Of a DNA stretch of 58,490 nucleotides, positions 26,857 to 35,706 are shown piece after piece (position 1 is the first letter of the stretch; the number at the start of each line of letters is the position of its first letter). Under the pieces are notes generated by a model. That model was not told the DNA's origin, did not search any database, and saw nothing but the letters and a program-made list of their open reading frames with translations. The position numbers were made by a program, and so were the translations under genes. The stretch is from Bacteroidaceae bacterium (GTDB lineage Bacteria; Bacteroidota; Bacteroidia; Bacteroidales; Bacteroidaceae): contig JAFYNL010000025.1 of assembly GCA_017548075.1 (NCBI GenBank), positions 1 to 58,490 on the forward strand. Reading direction: 5' to 3'.

Positions 26857-27771
26857 TTATTTGAAAAGCTTGATTTCGCTAAGTTGAAGACGAGTACCGC
26901 CAGTCATACGGATAAATTCGAAGCGATAGTAGCGATATGGATTCTGATTGGCGGTTTTGAAGCGATATTCTTGCTCGTTTTCGTCACGAAGTCGGCGGTT
27001 GAACTTCTGTTCGTCGAGTGTAGTCCACGATTTTTGGTCGTTAGAACCCGAAACTTTCCATGTAATGGGGTTGCGATCGGGGTAGTTGTGGGTATCATCG
27101 CCCGTCACAAAGCTATATTCAGATACAATTGCCTGCTCTCCTGCATCGAGAACGATGTTGTAGGGCATCTCTCGGGGCTCGTCGAGGCACCATTTTGTGT
27201 AAAAAAGGCCGTCGGAAGCCATTGCCGCACTTTCCTTGCCATCGCGACCAGAACCGCTCACAAAGGTTGCCTTGATGGCTGCCTTGGCTGTCTTGTAGAG
27301 GTTGATTTCGCTGAGCTGAATGCGAGTGCTGCCAGCCATCCTGATGAACTCGAAGCGGAAATAGCGGAACTTGCCATTGAAAGTCGGCTTGAAGCGATAC
27401 TCCTCTTGGTCCTCGTCGCCCATACTGAAGTTGTTCTTCTGGTCGTCGAGAAGCGTCCAGTTCTCCTTGTCGTTTGAGCCTGAAACCTTCCAAGTGATGG
27501 GATTGCGGTCGGGATAGGAACTTGTGTCGTCGCCCGTTACAAAGCCATATTCAGCAATGTTGGTCTCTGTGCCTGCATCGAGGATAATCATGTAAGGCAA
27601 CTGACGACGGCTATCAATGCACCATTTCGTGTCGTAGCTCCCGTCGCAAACCATAGCCGGTCCCTCGTCGTCATTTGGGCCTGTGCCCTTCACCAAAGTG
27701 GTTTTGATGGTCTGAGCCGATATCTCGCTGCATGCAAAAAGGAGCATTAAAACAAATGAAATATGTTTCAT
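26857..27771 (-). CDS. Secreted protein of two tandem F5/8 type C (discoidin) domains
   Basis: 304 residues: a signal peptide (1-19) and two repeats of about 130 residues (about 22-158 and 165-304). Both contain the segment YPDRNPITWKVSGSND and end in IRMxGxTRxQLSEIxLxK, so they come from a recent internal duplication. Discoidin domains bind carbohydrates. There is no catalytic domain, so this may be a soluble or surface sugar-binding protein. It is divergent from the GH92 mannosidase across a heptamer-repeat promoter, which suggests joint regulation and a role with alpha-mannosides. Confidence 0.85.
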   Translation of the reverse strand: MKHISFVLMLLFACSEISAQTIKTTLVKGTGPNDDEGPAMVCDGSYDTKWCIDSRRQLPYMIILDAGTETNIAEYGFVTGDDTSSYPDRNPITWKVSGSNDKENWTLLDDQKNNFSMGDEDQEEYRFKPTFNGKFRYFRFEFIRMAGSTRIQLSEINLYKTAKAAIKATFVSGSGRDGKESAAMASDGLFYTKWCLDEPREMPYNIVLDAGEQAIVSEYSFVTGDDTHNYPDRNPITWKVSGSNDQKSWTTLDEQKFNRRLRDENEQEYRFKTANQNPYRYYRFEFIRMTGGTRLQLSEIKLFK

Positions 27772-27799
27772 ATATGTATGGGTTTTAGTTTTCGAAGGA

Positions 27800-27807
27800 C
27801 AAAGATA
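27800..27807 (-). promoter_or_regulatory. -7 box of the two-discoidin protein gene
   Basis: TATCTTTG on the minus strand, 28 bp before the ATG at 27771; its -33 region is within the heptamer array. Confidence 0.65.
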
Positions 27808-27814
27808 CGAAAAA

Positions 27815-27842
27815 GTTTAGAGTTTAGAGTTTAGAGTTTAGA
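27815..27842. repeat. 4 x heptamer GTTTAGA between two divergent promoters
   Basis: Four perfect copies. Seven bases separate the array from the leftward -7 box and nine from the rightward -7 box (27852-27859). Copy number, unit size and spacing match the array at 2012-2039. Confidence 0.9.
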
Positions 27843-27851
27843 GAAATTTCG

Positions 27852-27859
27852 TAACTTTG
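27852..27859 (+). promoter_or_regulatory. -7 box of the GH92 gene
   Basis: TAACTTTG, 22 bp before the ATG at 27882; TTTA from the heptamer array lies 18 bp upstream. Confidence 0.7.
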
Positions 27860-27881
27860 CGGGAAAATAAAAGGAAATACT

Positions 27882-30128
27882 ATGTCAAAGAACCTGAAAT
27901 CCCTCTTAGCAGCCTTGCTGATGGCTCCTCTCGCTGTTTCTGCAGAGACGGCTCCAGTGGATTATGTGAACCCCTACATCGGAAGTGTCAGTCATCTGCT
28001 GGTGCCCTGTTTCCCCACGATTCAGCTGCCGAACAGCCTGATGCGCATCTATCCGACTCGTAGCGACTACACTACCGAGATGCTCGACGGTCTGCCAATG
28101 GCCGTCACCAATCATCGCGAACGAAGCGCTTTCCGCCTGAGCATCACGCAAGACGAGCAGTTGCAGAGCATCATTCCCACAACTTGGGACAACGAGCACA
28201 TTACGCCTTACGATTATCAGGTTCAGATTGCCGACAACTCTGTTGGTGTTCATCTGGCCGTCTGCCATCAGAGTGCTATCTACGAACTCACTCTGCAAGA
28301 CCCTTCGAAGCCCGCAACGGTTCTGCTTTTCACGGAAAACGGACGTATGCAGGTCGATGGCAAATCGGCTGCAGGCAGTCAGCGGTTGAGCCGAAACATG
28401 AGGATTTACTTCTTTGGCGAGTTCGATGTAAAACCTGAGAAGGTCGGACTCCTTCAGAATGGCAAAATTAGCGACAAGTGGATTACCGAGGAGCCTCGTG
28501 CTTGTGTGGCTCTCCGCTTCCCTGCAGGCACAAAGAAGGTCAGCTTCCGTTATGGCATTTCGCTCATCAGTCAGGAGCAAGCCGAGAAGAATCTCAAACG
28601 TGAGCAAGGCGCAGAATTCGACCTCGCAAAAGTCATTAAGGCAGGTCGCAAGGAATGGAACGAGACACTGAGCAATATCCTTGTCGAAGGCGGAACGGAC
28701 GACCAGAAGACTGTGCTCTATACGGCTTATTATCGCACTTTCGAGCGTCCTGTCTGCCTGAGTGAAGATGGGCAATACTTCTCGGCTTTCGATGGTCAGG
28801 TGCACGAAGACGGCGGAAAGCCTTTCTATACCGACGATTGGATTTGGGACACTTATCGTGCCGCTCATCCTCTTAGAGCCCTCATTCAGCCTCAAAAAGA
28901 GGAGAACATCATCGAAAGTTACCTCAGAATGGCCGAACAAATGGGTACGAAATGGATGCCTACTTTCCCTGAAATGACGGGCGATACGCGCAGAATGAAC
29001 AGTAATCACGGCGTGGCCATGGTGGCGGATGCTCTGTGGAAAGGACTTAATGTGGATGCAGAACGGGGCTTCGAGTATTGCAGGAAGGGCATTGAGGAAA
29101 AGACTTTGGCGCCTTGGTGCGGCAAGCCTGCTGGCGACGGCATCGATAAGTTCTACAAGGAAAAAGGCTACATCCCAGCTCTTGCAAAAGGCGAGGAGGA
29201 GACAGATCCCAATGTTCAAGGCTTCGAGAACCGTCAGCCCGTTGCAGTCACTTTAGGAACAAGTTACGACGAATGGTGCCTTTCCCGTATTGCTGAGTTC
29301 ATGGGCAAAAAGGAAGAGGCAGCTAAGTATCAGGCTCTCAGTTACAACTATCGTAATGTCTGGAATTCAGAGACGCTCTTCTTCCATCCGAAAGACAAGG
29401 ACGGCAACTTCATTCCCGACTTCGATTATCGCTTCAGTGGCGGTTTGGGAGCACGAGAAGCTTACGACGAGAACAATGGTTGGACCTATCGTTGGGACGT
29501 TCAGCACAACCTCTCAGACCTCGCGAAACTGATGGGAGGACGTGAGGCAATGGCTCGCGAACTGGACCGTACTTTTACCGAACCAATGGGACGAAGCAAG
29601 TGGCAATTCTACGGGCAACTTCCCGACCAGACTGGCAACATCGGGCAGTTCTCGATGGCCAACGAGCCTTCGCTCCACATACCTTATATTTATAACTATG
29701 CTGGCGCTCCTTGGAAGACTCAGAAGCGCATCCGTCAGTGTCTCGACACTTGGTTCCGCAACGATGTGATGGGCATTCCTGGCGATGAAGATGGCGGCGG
29801 CTTGACTTCTTTCGTGGTTTTCTCTTCGCTCGGTTTCTATCCTGTTACTCCAGGTTTCCCTGCTTACAACATTGGTTCGCCCTTGTTCACGGACATTCGT
29901 GTCAAATTGCCTGAGGGAAAGGAACTCCACATCATTGCAAAGGGAAGCAGTCGCGATAACAAATACATCCAGAGTGCAACCCTCAATGGCAAGACTTGGA
30001 ACAAACCTTGGTTCAGCCAAGAGGATATAAAAAACGGCGCCACACTTGTCCTTGAGATGGGTAGCCAACCCAATAAACAGTGGGGTGCCGATGAAGCAGC
30101 TACGCCTCCCTCTGCTCCGGTAAAGTAG
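27882..30128 (+). CDS. GH92 alpha-mannosidase, secreted
   Basis: 748 residues: a signal peptide (1-20), then the two GH92 domains. VDYVNPYIGSVSHLLVPCFP is a typical GH92 N-terminus. The C-terminal catalytic part has WDTYRAAHPL, YRWDVQHNLSDLAKLMGG and GDEDGGGLTSFVVFSSLGFY, where canonical enzymes read GNxDxGQMSAWYVFSALGFY; this deviation could reflect different linkage specificity. Known members are calcium-dependent exo-mannosidases acting on N-glycans or yeast mannan. Single-gene unit, convergent with the coiled-coil gene (20 bp between stops). Confidence 0.92.
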   Translation: MSKNLKSLLAALLMAPLAVSAETAPVDYVNPYIGSVSHLLVPCFPTIQLPNSLMRIYPTRSDYTTEMLDGLPMAVTNHRERSAFRLSITQDEQLQSIIPTTWDNEHITPYDYQVQIADNSVGVHLAVCHQSAIYELTLQDPSKPATVLLFTENGRMQVDGKSAAGSQRLSRNMRIYFFGEFDVKPEKVGLLQNGKISDKWITEEPRACVALRFPAGTKKVSFRYGISLISQEQAEKNLKREQGAEFDLAKVIKAGRKEWNETLSNILVEGGTDDQKTVLYTAYYRTFERPVCLSEDGQYFSAFDGQVHEDGGKPFYTDDWIWDTYRAAHPLRALIQPQKEENIIESYLRMAEQMGTKWMPTFPEMTGDTRRMNSNHGVAMVADALWKGLNVDAERGFEYCRKGIEEKTLAPWCGKPAGDGIDKFYKEKGYIPALAKGEEETDPNVQGFENRQPVAVTLGTSYDEWCLSRIAEFMGKKEEAAKYQALSYNYRNVWNSETLFFHPKDKDGNFIPDFDYRFSGGLGAREAYDENNGWTYRWDVQHNLSDLAKLMGGREAMARELDRTFTEPMGRSKWQFYGQLPDQTGNIGQFSMANEPSLHIPYIYNYAGAPWKTQKRIRQCLDTWFRNDVMGIPGDEDGGGLTSFVVFSSLGFYPVTPGFPAYNIGSPLFTDIRVKLPEGKELHIIAKGSSRDNKYIQSATLNGKTWNKPWFSQEDIKNGATLVLEMGSQPNKQWGADEAATPPSAPVK

Positions 30129-30148
30129 AGGAGGGCAGTAGTTATTCG

Positions 30149-30877
30149 TTATTCATTAATACGGTTCTCGAGAGATACGATCCGCGCTTGCAAATCGTTG
30201 ATAACGTCTATGAGGGCTTGAATGTTCGTTGTGTTATTAATGGTTTGTGTTTCGTTTGTGTCGATTCTGTTGCTCATCTCATAGGATCTGACCTGAAGTT
30301 CTGCAATATTATTTTGGTTTTCATTATTCCTTTCGTAGAGCATTGCAATAGTCTCTTCATTTGCGCGTGTTCTTTGCGCGTTTTCATCGGTTCGTTGTTG
30401 TAAAACTTCAAGCGTATTTTGCAAAGCCTCAATCCTACTCATACTATCGTTGAGACTTTCTTGTAGAGCATAAACCATATTTGTGCAATTGGCAGCACTT
30501 GCTTGTGTAGCTGCAAGACTGGCCTGCAGTTCGGCAATACGATTTGTGTTATTGGCGACGCTTGCTTGTAGCTCATTAACCTTATATGTGCAATTGGCGG
30601 CATCTGCTTGTGTGGCCGCAACATTTGCTTGAACCATGGAAATCATGGCTTTGTTTTCGGTAACAGAAGCCTTCAGTGCCTCTATTGCTTCTTGTATGGC
30701 TTGTGGAATTGGTTCAACCCAGTCGGGATCGCCTTCGCCTTCAAAGAAGACAATACTGTCTGTAGCCCAAATGAACTGATATACTGTTCCGTCGCTACGA
30801 TAAACTCTGAAGCCTTGTGCCAGAGCTACGGAGGTTGATGCCATGAGCATCAGTACGATGAGTAATGTTTTTTTCAT
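30149..30877 (-). CDS. Secreted coiled-coil protein of unknown function
   Basis: 242 residues: a signal peptide (1-20), then a short motif FRVYRSDGTVYQFIWATDSIVFFE, of the DG..x..DSI.F type common at the N-terminus of Bacteroidota surface proteins. From about residue 60 to the end it is a continuous coiled coil with repeats such as VANNTNRIAELQAS and AANCTNMVYALQES, rich in Asn, Gln and Thr. Such N-rich stalks are typical of trimeric fibres. It ends without the sorting tail seen in neighbouring proteins. The start overlaps the stop of the upstream GH43 gene by ATGA, so the two are co-translated; the coiled coil might multimerise or display that enzyme. Confidence 0.75.
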   Translation of the reverse strand: MKKTLLIVLMLMASTSVALAQGFRVYRSDGTVYQFIWATDSIVFFEGEGDPDWVEPIPQAIQEAIEALKASVTENKAMISMVQANVAATQADAANCTYKVNELQASVANNTNRIAELQASLAATQASAANCTNMVYALQESLNDSMSRIEALQNTLEVLQQRTDENAQRTRANEETIAMLYERNNENQNNIAELQVRSYEMSNRIDTNETQTINNTTNIQALIDVINDLQARIVSLENRINE

Positions 30878-33591
30878 TGTTGTATAGTTTTAAAGGTCTT
30901 ATTTTGTGTTTTTATGATGTTAATGCTTCCTCTTTGTGCTTTGTTCAAGCGCTGACCAATGAGATTATAGATGTGGTTTTGATTTCCGATTTCCGAATTT
31001 CGGATTTGATTGAGGCTTGTCTCAATGTCTTCTTCTGTGACGGTAAACTGCGGACCTTCGGTAAAGACTGAGCCTGTGTAGGCCGCATCGATAGTCTGAA
31101 CGCCCCAAGAATATGTGCCGGGCTTTGTGGGGCGAAACGTCCATTCGGTCAGGCAACCAACTCGACCTAGGCGATTCACCTTGCGAATACCATCTTTTGC
31201 ACCACCTATGATAGACGGCGTACTATTGATGAGATTGCCGCTTTCGTCCTTGATAAAGACCTCGTAGGTAAAGCCTGGATGCGCCGTTTCGGGTGCTTGC
31301 CAAGAGAGCGTCACGAAGCCGCCCTGCTTTTCGAAGCTCGGAGCAAGCGGTGCTTCTGGTCTCGAAGGAATAGGGTAGAGGTTATAACAAAGAATGGCAT
31401 TTCTGCCTTGTTGTTCTGTGGTCAAGTAGTTCTTGTCCTTCGAAAGGCCGCAGAGCAGAAAATCCTTGCGTCCGTCGCCATTATAATCAGGGAAGATAAC
31501 GCATGCTCCCGTGGCTCCAGGAATGGCTACATTGCGCTTGAGCCGACCTTGTCCGTCGTTAAGATAGAGCATTCCGCCATAAACATTCGACTTAGTGCCA
31601 CCTATAAGAATATCGTAAGTGCCGTCTCCGTTCCAATCAATCACACCTGCAGAGTTATTTGCCGCAGACGAAAGCGTGTAGATGTCGTTTTGGAAGTCGC
31701 CTGCAAGGGTTTTGAAACTGGGAACGTCTGTCTTTTGGTTGGCATAGATGCGTTGTCGTATGCCCGATTCTCCCGAAGAGGATTCGCCCTGTCCTGCAAG
31801 CATGATGTCGAGCCAACCGTCGTCGTTGAAGTCCGCCACCTGCAAGGCTCCGTTGGATTTACGCTTTATATCGGCTCCTTTTTCACCTAAACCCAAGCGG
31901 ATAAACTGCCCGTAATTGTCAGGATTGTTGAGGTAAACGTCGGTGAAACGCAGTTGGTCTTCCATACCATCCACAAGGGCAGAGATAGCGAAGTCCTGGA
32001 AGCCGTCGTTGTTAAAGTCGGCAGGTTGGATGATAGCCTGGCGAAGAAGGTAATCGGACTCAAAAGGTTCGACCGTGAAACTCAGGGCCGAAGCCTCAAT
32101 CGTCTTGTTGTGCAGGATGACATTATAGTTTGTTTCGCCTTGATGACCTACGAGAATAATGTCGAGACGGCCATCGTTGTCAATGTCTATAACTTCGGCA
32201 TTGCATGGGGCTTCCATGTCGAAGGAGGCAGGGGTGCCGTCAGGATTGCTTAATGAAAGTTCTGCTTCCGTGAAGGTTCCATTGCCTTTGCCCAGAAAGA
32301 TGCCTTCGTGTCCGTAGTCGCCAGTATAGGCTTCTTCCGTCGTATCATAGCCTGTCTGCTCGAAGGCAACGATGTCCATGTTCCCATCATTATTGATATC
32401 GCAGGGAACGAGGGATGGAAAGTCGGCCACCTTAAAGGGTGGGGCGGTCGAGACCTTCGCCCATTTGTGAGTCGTAGAAGTAAAGGTTGCAAGGTAGGAC
32501 ATTCTCTTGCTTGTGTCTTCATCTGTGGCGGAGTTCTGAACTGTATTACCGAAACCACCGGTCACGATGTCCTGGTTTCCGTTATTGTTCAGATCTACGG
32601 TGACCGCTCCGCCGTTTTGAAAACCCCATTTCTGCGTGATAAGTTCGGGGCTGTAAGGAGCCGAAGTGGAGAGCGTCGGTCGAATGATGGGGTCGTTCAG
32701 CATCACAAGGTTGCCACTTCGGAACTGCATCGTGCCGATATACATCAGTCGTGTTTGTACGCTTTCCGTACTGTTGTGGGCATGAAAGACGATGCGAAGG
32801 ATGCCTTCCTTGTCGTAGAAGAGCGAATGATGCCCAGTTCCTACGAGGTCGTCCCAACGACGCAGAATGGGATTGCTCGTGTACTTCGTCCAAGTGCCTG
32901 TAGCGATGTTGTTTGTGTAAGCATAACCTACGGCATAATCCTGGCTGCGATAGTCGTTGCCGGAATAGGTGAGATAATAACGCCTATTGTATTTGATGAC
33001 GTTTGGACCCTCGTTTACGCGCCCCATCTTGTTCTCCCAATCCTGTGAAACAGCGAAGCATTTGCGCAAAGTTCCTGCAACAGGAGTGATGAAGTCATCG
33101 CTTAGCTTTGCCTGCCAAATGCAGTTCCCATCGTTGAAACGGACAAAGAAGATGTATGCCGTACTGTCCTCATCGATAAAGACATGCGAGTCGATACACT
33201 TCTCGTTCCCAAGAAGACTGTTCATCTGATATGTGCCGACCTGCACGAAAGGCCCTTTCGGAGAGGAAGCCGTAGCAGCATAAAGGTGCTCGTTTGCAGA
33301 GAAGTACATGATGTACTTACCTTTGATGTGATAGACTTCAGGTGCCCAGAACCATTGAGTTTCTGTGGTGTTGTCTTTGTGAAGGGCAAGTCCTTCGTAC
33401 TTCCAAACGCGAAGGTCGTCGCTTGTATAGCAGCGAATTCCGTTCGCATCGTTTGTTCCGTAGGCATAATAAGTGCCTCCATCGAGCAGAATATACGGGT
33501 CTGCCAGAGGAACTTGACTCTTGCCGCCCTCAGCCTTCGAGAGGAGAGGGAGCAAGAGCAACATTCCTGCTATAAGTGTTTTTACTTTCAT
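30874..33591 (-). CDS. GH43 glycosidase fused to seven FG-GAP/VCBS-type repeats
   Basis: 905 residues with a signal peptide (1-20). The GH43 propeller (about 25-310) starts with D31 (LADPYI) and has WFWAPEVYHIKGKYIMYFSA and RVNEGPNVIKYNRRYY. Seven Ca-binding loops of FG-GAP type follow between about 330 and 740 (DLNNNGNQDI, DINNDGNMDI, DIDNDGRLDI, DFNNDGFQDF, DFNDDGWLDI, DWNGDGTYDI, DYNGDGRKDF), probably a second beta-propeller. An FN3-like domain (about 755-850) and a sorting-like tail (IYNLIGQRLNKAQRGSINII) complete it. The tail does not finish in the usual NGKKVL but runs into KTQNKTFKTIQQ, and its linker is encoded by short-period repeat DNA (30981-31011). Substrate unknown. Confidence 0.87.
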   Translation of the reverse strand: MKVKTLIAGMLLLLPLLSKAEGGKSQVPLADPYILLDGGTYYAYGTNDANGIRCYTSDDLRVWKYEGLALHKDNTTETQWFWAPEVYHIKGKYIMYFSANEHLYAATASSPKGPFVQVGTYQMNSLLGNEKCIDSHVFIDEDSTAYIFFVRFNDGNCIWQAKLSDDFITPVAGTLRKCFAVSQDWENKMGRVNEGPNVIKYNRRYYLTYSGNDYRSQDYAVGYAYTNNIATGTWTKYTSNPILRRWDDLVGTGHHSLFYDKEGILRIVFHAHNSTESVQTRLMYIGTMQFRSGNLVMLNDPIIRPTLSTSAPYSPELITQKWGFQNGGAVTVDLNNNGNQDIVTGGFGNTVQNSATDEDTSKRMSYLATFTSTTHKWAKVSTAPPFKVADFPSLVPCDINNDGNMDIVAFEQTGYDTTEEAYTGDYGHEGIFLGKGNGTFTEAELSLSNPDGTPASFDMEAPCNAEVIDIDNDGRLDIILVGHQGETNYNVILHNKTIEASALSFTVEPFESDYLLRQAIIQPADFNNDGFQDFAISALVDGMEDQLRFTDVYLNNPDNYGQFIRLGLGEKGADIKRKSNGALQVADFNDDGWLDIMLAGQGESSSGESGIRQRIYANQKTDVPSFKTLAGDFQNDIYTLSSAANNSAGVIDWNGDGTYDILIGGTKSNVYGGMLYLNDGQGRLKRNVAIPGATGACVIFPDYNGDGRKDFLLCGLSKDKNYLTTEQQGRNAILCYNLYPIPSRPEAPLAPSFEKQGGFVTLSWQAPETAHPGFTYEVFIKDESGNLINSTPSIIGGAKDGIRKVNRLGRVGCLTEWTFRPTKPGTYSWGVQTIDAAYTGSVFTEGPQFTVTEEDIETSLNQIRNSEIGNQNHIYNLIGQRLNKAQRGSINIIKTQNKTFKTIQQ
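30981..31011 (-). repeat. Short-period repeat (GGAAATC units) inside the GH43 tail linker
   Basis: Read on the minus strand, CCGAAATT, CGGAAAT and CGGAAATC follow each other and encode the linker before the sorting-like tail (QIRNSEIGNQN). Confidence 0.6.
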
Positions 33592-33635
33592 AGTTGAATC
33601 TTTTTACCTTTTTATTATCCAATTTGGCTCGAGGC

Positions 33636-35021
33636 CTACTTCCAACCTGCGGCTTTCGCCATCTTCTTACAGATTTCGGTATTGTCGAAGCGACCGTGGA
33701 ATTCTTCAGCTCCCACACCAATTGCGAAGGCGGGAACGTAGCCGTTACTGTGGCCACCGCTTTGCCAACCAATCAGAGCGCATTCGGAAATGATGTGTTT
33801 TACTGTGCTGCAAACGCGATCGGCACCTTCTTTTCCTTCCTTGAACTCGTTGAAAGACTTCTCAAGACGAGCAGTTTGGTCTTTGTCGACATTCACTCCG
33901 TCCCAGAAGCCGAAGTTCTCTGTGAAGAACTTCTTTGCTTCGTCCCAAGTGAAAGCGTCGCCCAACTTCTCCTTCTTAGCCTTGAGTTCGCGTTCCAGCT
34001 TCACCATACTCATTCTCTGATAAGAGATGGCTTTAAGGTTCAACTCGTAAGCTCCGCGACCAAGCACCAAGCCGCCAGTTTCGTGGTCGGCAGTTACAAC
34101 GATAAGTGTCTCATCCGGATGTTGCTGATAGAACTCGTAAGCCACCTTGACGGCATTGTCCATATCAATGAGTTCGCTGATGAAAGTGGGGTCGTTTGCG
34201 TGGCAAGCCCAGTCGATTTTGCCGCCTTCTACCATCAGGAAGAAGCCGTCGCGGAGCCCTTGCTTCTTCATAAGGAAGTTGATACCTGCGCGAGTGATGT
34301 CCTGCAGAGTAAGGTCGTCTTTTGTACGGTCGAGTGCATAGGGGATGCAACTGTTGTCTATCTTGCTTGCAGCCTCAGTCTGGAAGAGAATCATCTTGTC
34401 GGCCTTCTTGGCTTTCTTCTGATAATCCTTATAGCCGCGAGCAATCGTATAGCCACCAGCTTGAGCCTGAGCATAGAGGTCTGGGCCACCGTTGGGGTTC
34501 TGTGGCTTCACGAAGTCGCTTCCTCCGAAGAAGTCAAAGCCTGTGCCTGGCAGTTGAGAACCAATCTCGTAAGCCATGCTTCGCTTTGCTACATGCGAGT
34601 AGAAGGCTGCGGGAGTAGCGTGATCTATGCTCACACTCGTTGTTACGCCAACAGCCGCTCCTGCATCATGAGCCCAAGATGCGATGCTGTAAATGGGAGT
34701 CTCCAAGTCCTTCAGCACTCCGAGAGCGCCGTTCTTCGTCTTGTTACCGGTAGCCAGAGCCGTTCCGCCAGCAGCCGAGTCTGTCACACCATTCGTGGCA
34801 CTCTGAGTGTTGATGAGTCCGAAATAGGGGAAGCTGGGGAAGCAAAGTTCCTGAATACCAATGCGGCCTTCGAGAGCGCCAAGATAGGTCTCGGCTGCAT
34901 TGACTTGGTTCACACCCATTCCATCGCCAATGAAATAGAACACATACTTAGCTCTGCCTTCTGCAAGAGCTGCGAGAGCAACCAACAGGATGCTCAGCAT
35001 CGAAAAGATTCTCTTTTTCAT
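33636..35021 (-). CDS. Alkaline phosphatase, secreted
   Basis: 461 residues: a signal peptide (1-20), metal ligand D33 (FIGDGMG), nucleophile S82 (VTDSAAGGTALATG), MVEGGKIDWACHAND, VVTADHETGG and a late GGHSNGYVP His. All elements of the PhoA-type two-zinc active site are present. It releases phosphate from phosphomonoesters in the periplasm or outside the cell. Separated by 44 bp from the GH43-FG-GAP gene downstream on the same strand. Promoter -7 box TAATTTTG (35065-35072, minus), with array E 48 bp further upstream. Confidence 0.94.
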   Translation of the reverse strand: MKKRIFSMLSILLVALAALAEGRAKYVFYFIGDGMGVNQVNAAETYLGALEGRIGIQELCFPSFPYFGLINTQSATNGVTDSAAGGTALATGNKTKNGALGVLKDLETPIYSIASWAHDAGAAVGVTTSVSIDHATPAAFYSHVAKRSMAYEIGSQLPGTGFDFFGGSDFVKPQNPNGGPDLYAQAQAGGYTIARGYKDYQKKAKKADKMILFQTEAASKIDNSCIPYALDRTKDDLTLQDITRAGINFLMKKQGLRDGFFLMVEGGKIDWACHANDPTFISELIDMDNAVKVAYEFYQQHPDETLIVVTADHETGGLVLGRGAYELNLKAISYQRMSMVKLERELKAKKEKLGDAFTWDEAKKFFTENFGFWDGVNVDKDQTARLEKSFNEFKEGKEGADRVCSTVKHIISECALIGWQSGGHSNGYVPAFAIGVGAEEFHGRFDNTEICKKMAKAAGWK

Positions 35022-35064
35022 GTTTGTAGTTTATTATGGTTATACAATTATCCTAATTTGCCTA

Positions 35065-35072
35065 CAAAATTA
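35065..35072 (-). promoter_or_regulatory. -7 box of the alkaline phosphatase gene
   Basis: TAATTTTG on the minus strand, 43 bp before the ATG. Confidence 0.55.
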
Positions 35073-35120
35073 CGAAAAGTTGAGTAAAATGCAAAATAAA
35101 ACTGAGTTTTTCTCAAACAT

Positions 35121-35173
35121 AACACGTTAAGTTCCCCAACGTAACACGTTACGATTGCAATCATAACACGTTA
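35121..35173 (+). repeat. 22-bp repeat array E (3 units)
   Basis: AACACGTTA at 35121, 35143 and 35165. The trailer CGACACTGGGGTTGTT is the same as beside array G (there inverted). Lies in the 334-bp divergent gap 35022-35355 between alkaline phosphatase and PadR; the rest of the gap holds the promoters and the PadR palindrome. Confidence 0.88.
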
Positions 35174-35286
35174 AGTTTGCCAACGACACTGGGGTTGTTC
35201 GAAACCTTAACTGCAGATGTGTTTCAGTTTAGCGTTTCAACTCACCAATTTTAATGCGTTTTATCTTAAAGATTGTTAAATTTCAG

Positions 35287-35305
35287 TACCTTGCCATACA
35301 AGGTA
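35287..35305. promoter_or_regulatory. Palindrome TACCTTG-CCATA-CAAGGTA, probable PadR operator
   Basis: Perfect 7-5-7 inverted repeat centred 23 bp upstream of the -7 box TACCTTTG at 35319-35326, so a bound dimer would block the promoter. Autoregulation is usual for PadR repressors; the assignment is inference from position and symmetry. Confidence 0.6.
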
Positions 35306-35318
35306 TTACAATTATGCA

Positions 35319-35326
35319 TACCTTTG
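35319..35326 (+). promoter_or_regulatory. -7 box of the PadR-PspC operon
   Basis: TACCTTTG, 29 bp before the ATG at 35356, directly downstream of the palindrome at 35287-35305. Confidence 0.65.
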
Positions 35327-35355
35327 CAGTATCAAAACTCGAAATGATATAATAA

Positions 35356-35679
35356 ATGAATACGGACAACACGAAATCGCAGATGCGCAAAGGAATGCTG
35401 GAATACTGCATTATGCTCTTGCTCAGACACCAACCTTGCTATGCGAACGACATTATCCAGCGTCTTCATGAGGCCGAGATGATTGTGATGGAGGGAACGC
35501 TTTATCCGTTGCTCTCACGATTGAAGAGGGACGGACTTCTCGGGTATGAATGGCGGGAAAGTACGCAAGGCCCTCCTCGCAAATACTATGTCTTGACCGA
35601 TGATGGTCAGGAGGCTCTCTCGCAGCTTGACGCCAGTTGGGAAGAAATCCTGCGAACCGTAAACATCTTAAAACAGTAA
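35356..35679 (+). CDS. PadR family transcriptional regulator
   Basis: 107 residues, a compact winged-helix repressor: MRKGMLEYCIMLLLRHQPCYANDI, GTLYPLLSRLKRDGLL and GPPRKYYVLTDDGQEAL are the PadR recognition helix and wing. This short form lacks the long C-terminal dimerisation extension, as in the PadR proteins that precede PspC genes in Bacteroidota. It probably represses its own operon through the upstream palindrome. The PspC gene follows after 27 bp. Confidence 0.93.
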   Translation: MNTDNTKSQMRKGMLEYCIMLLLRHQPCYANDIIQRLHEAEMIVMEGTLYPLLSRLKRDGLLGYEWRESTQGPPRKYYVLTDDGQEALSQLDASWEEILRTVNILKQ

Positions 35680-35706
35680 ATATTAATCACATAACACTAT
35701 AAAACA

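Noticed and set aside
33594-35087. 497-codon rightward ORF opposite the alkaline phosphatase gene
   Set aside because: It is antisense to a complete phosphatase with all catalytic motifs; its translation shows no family motif and reflects the codon bias of the real gene.
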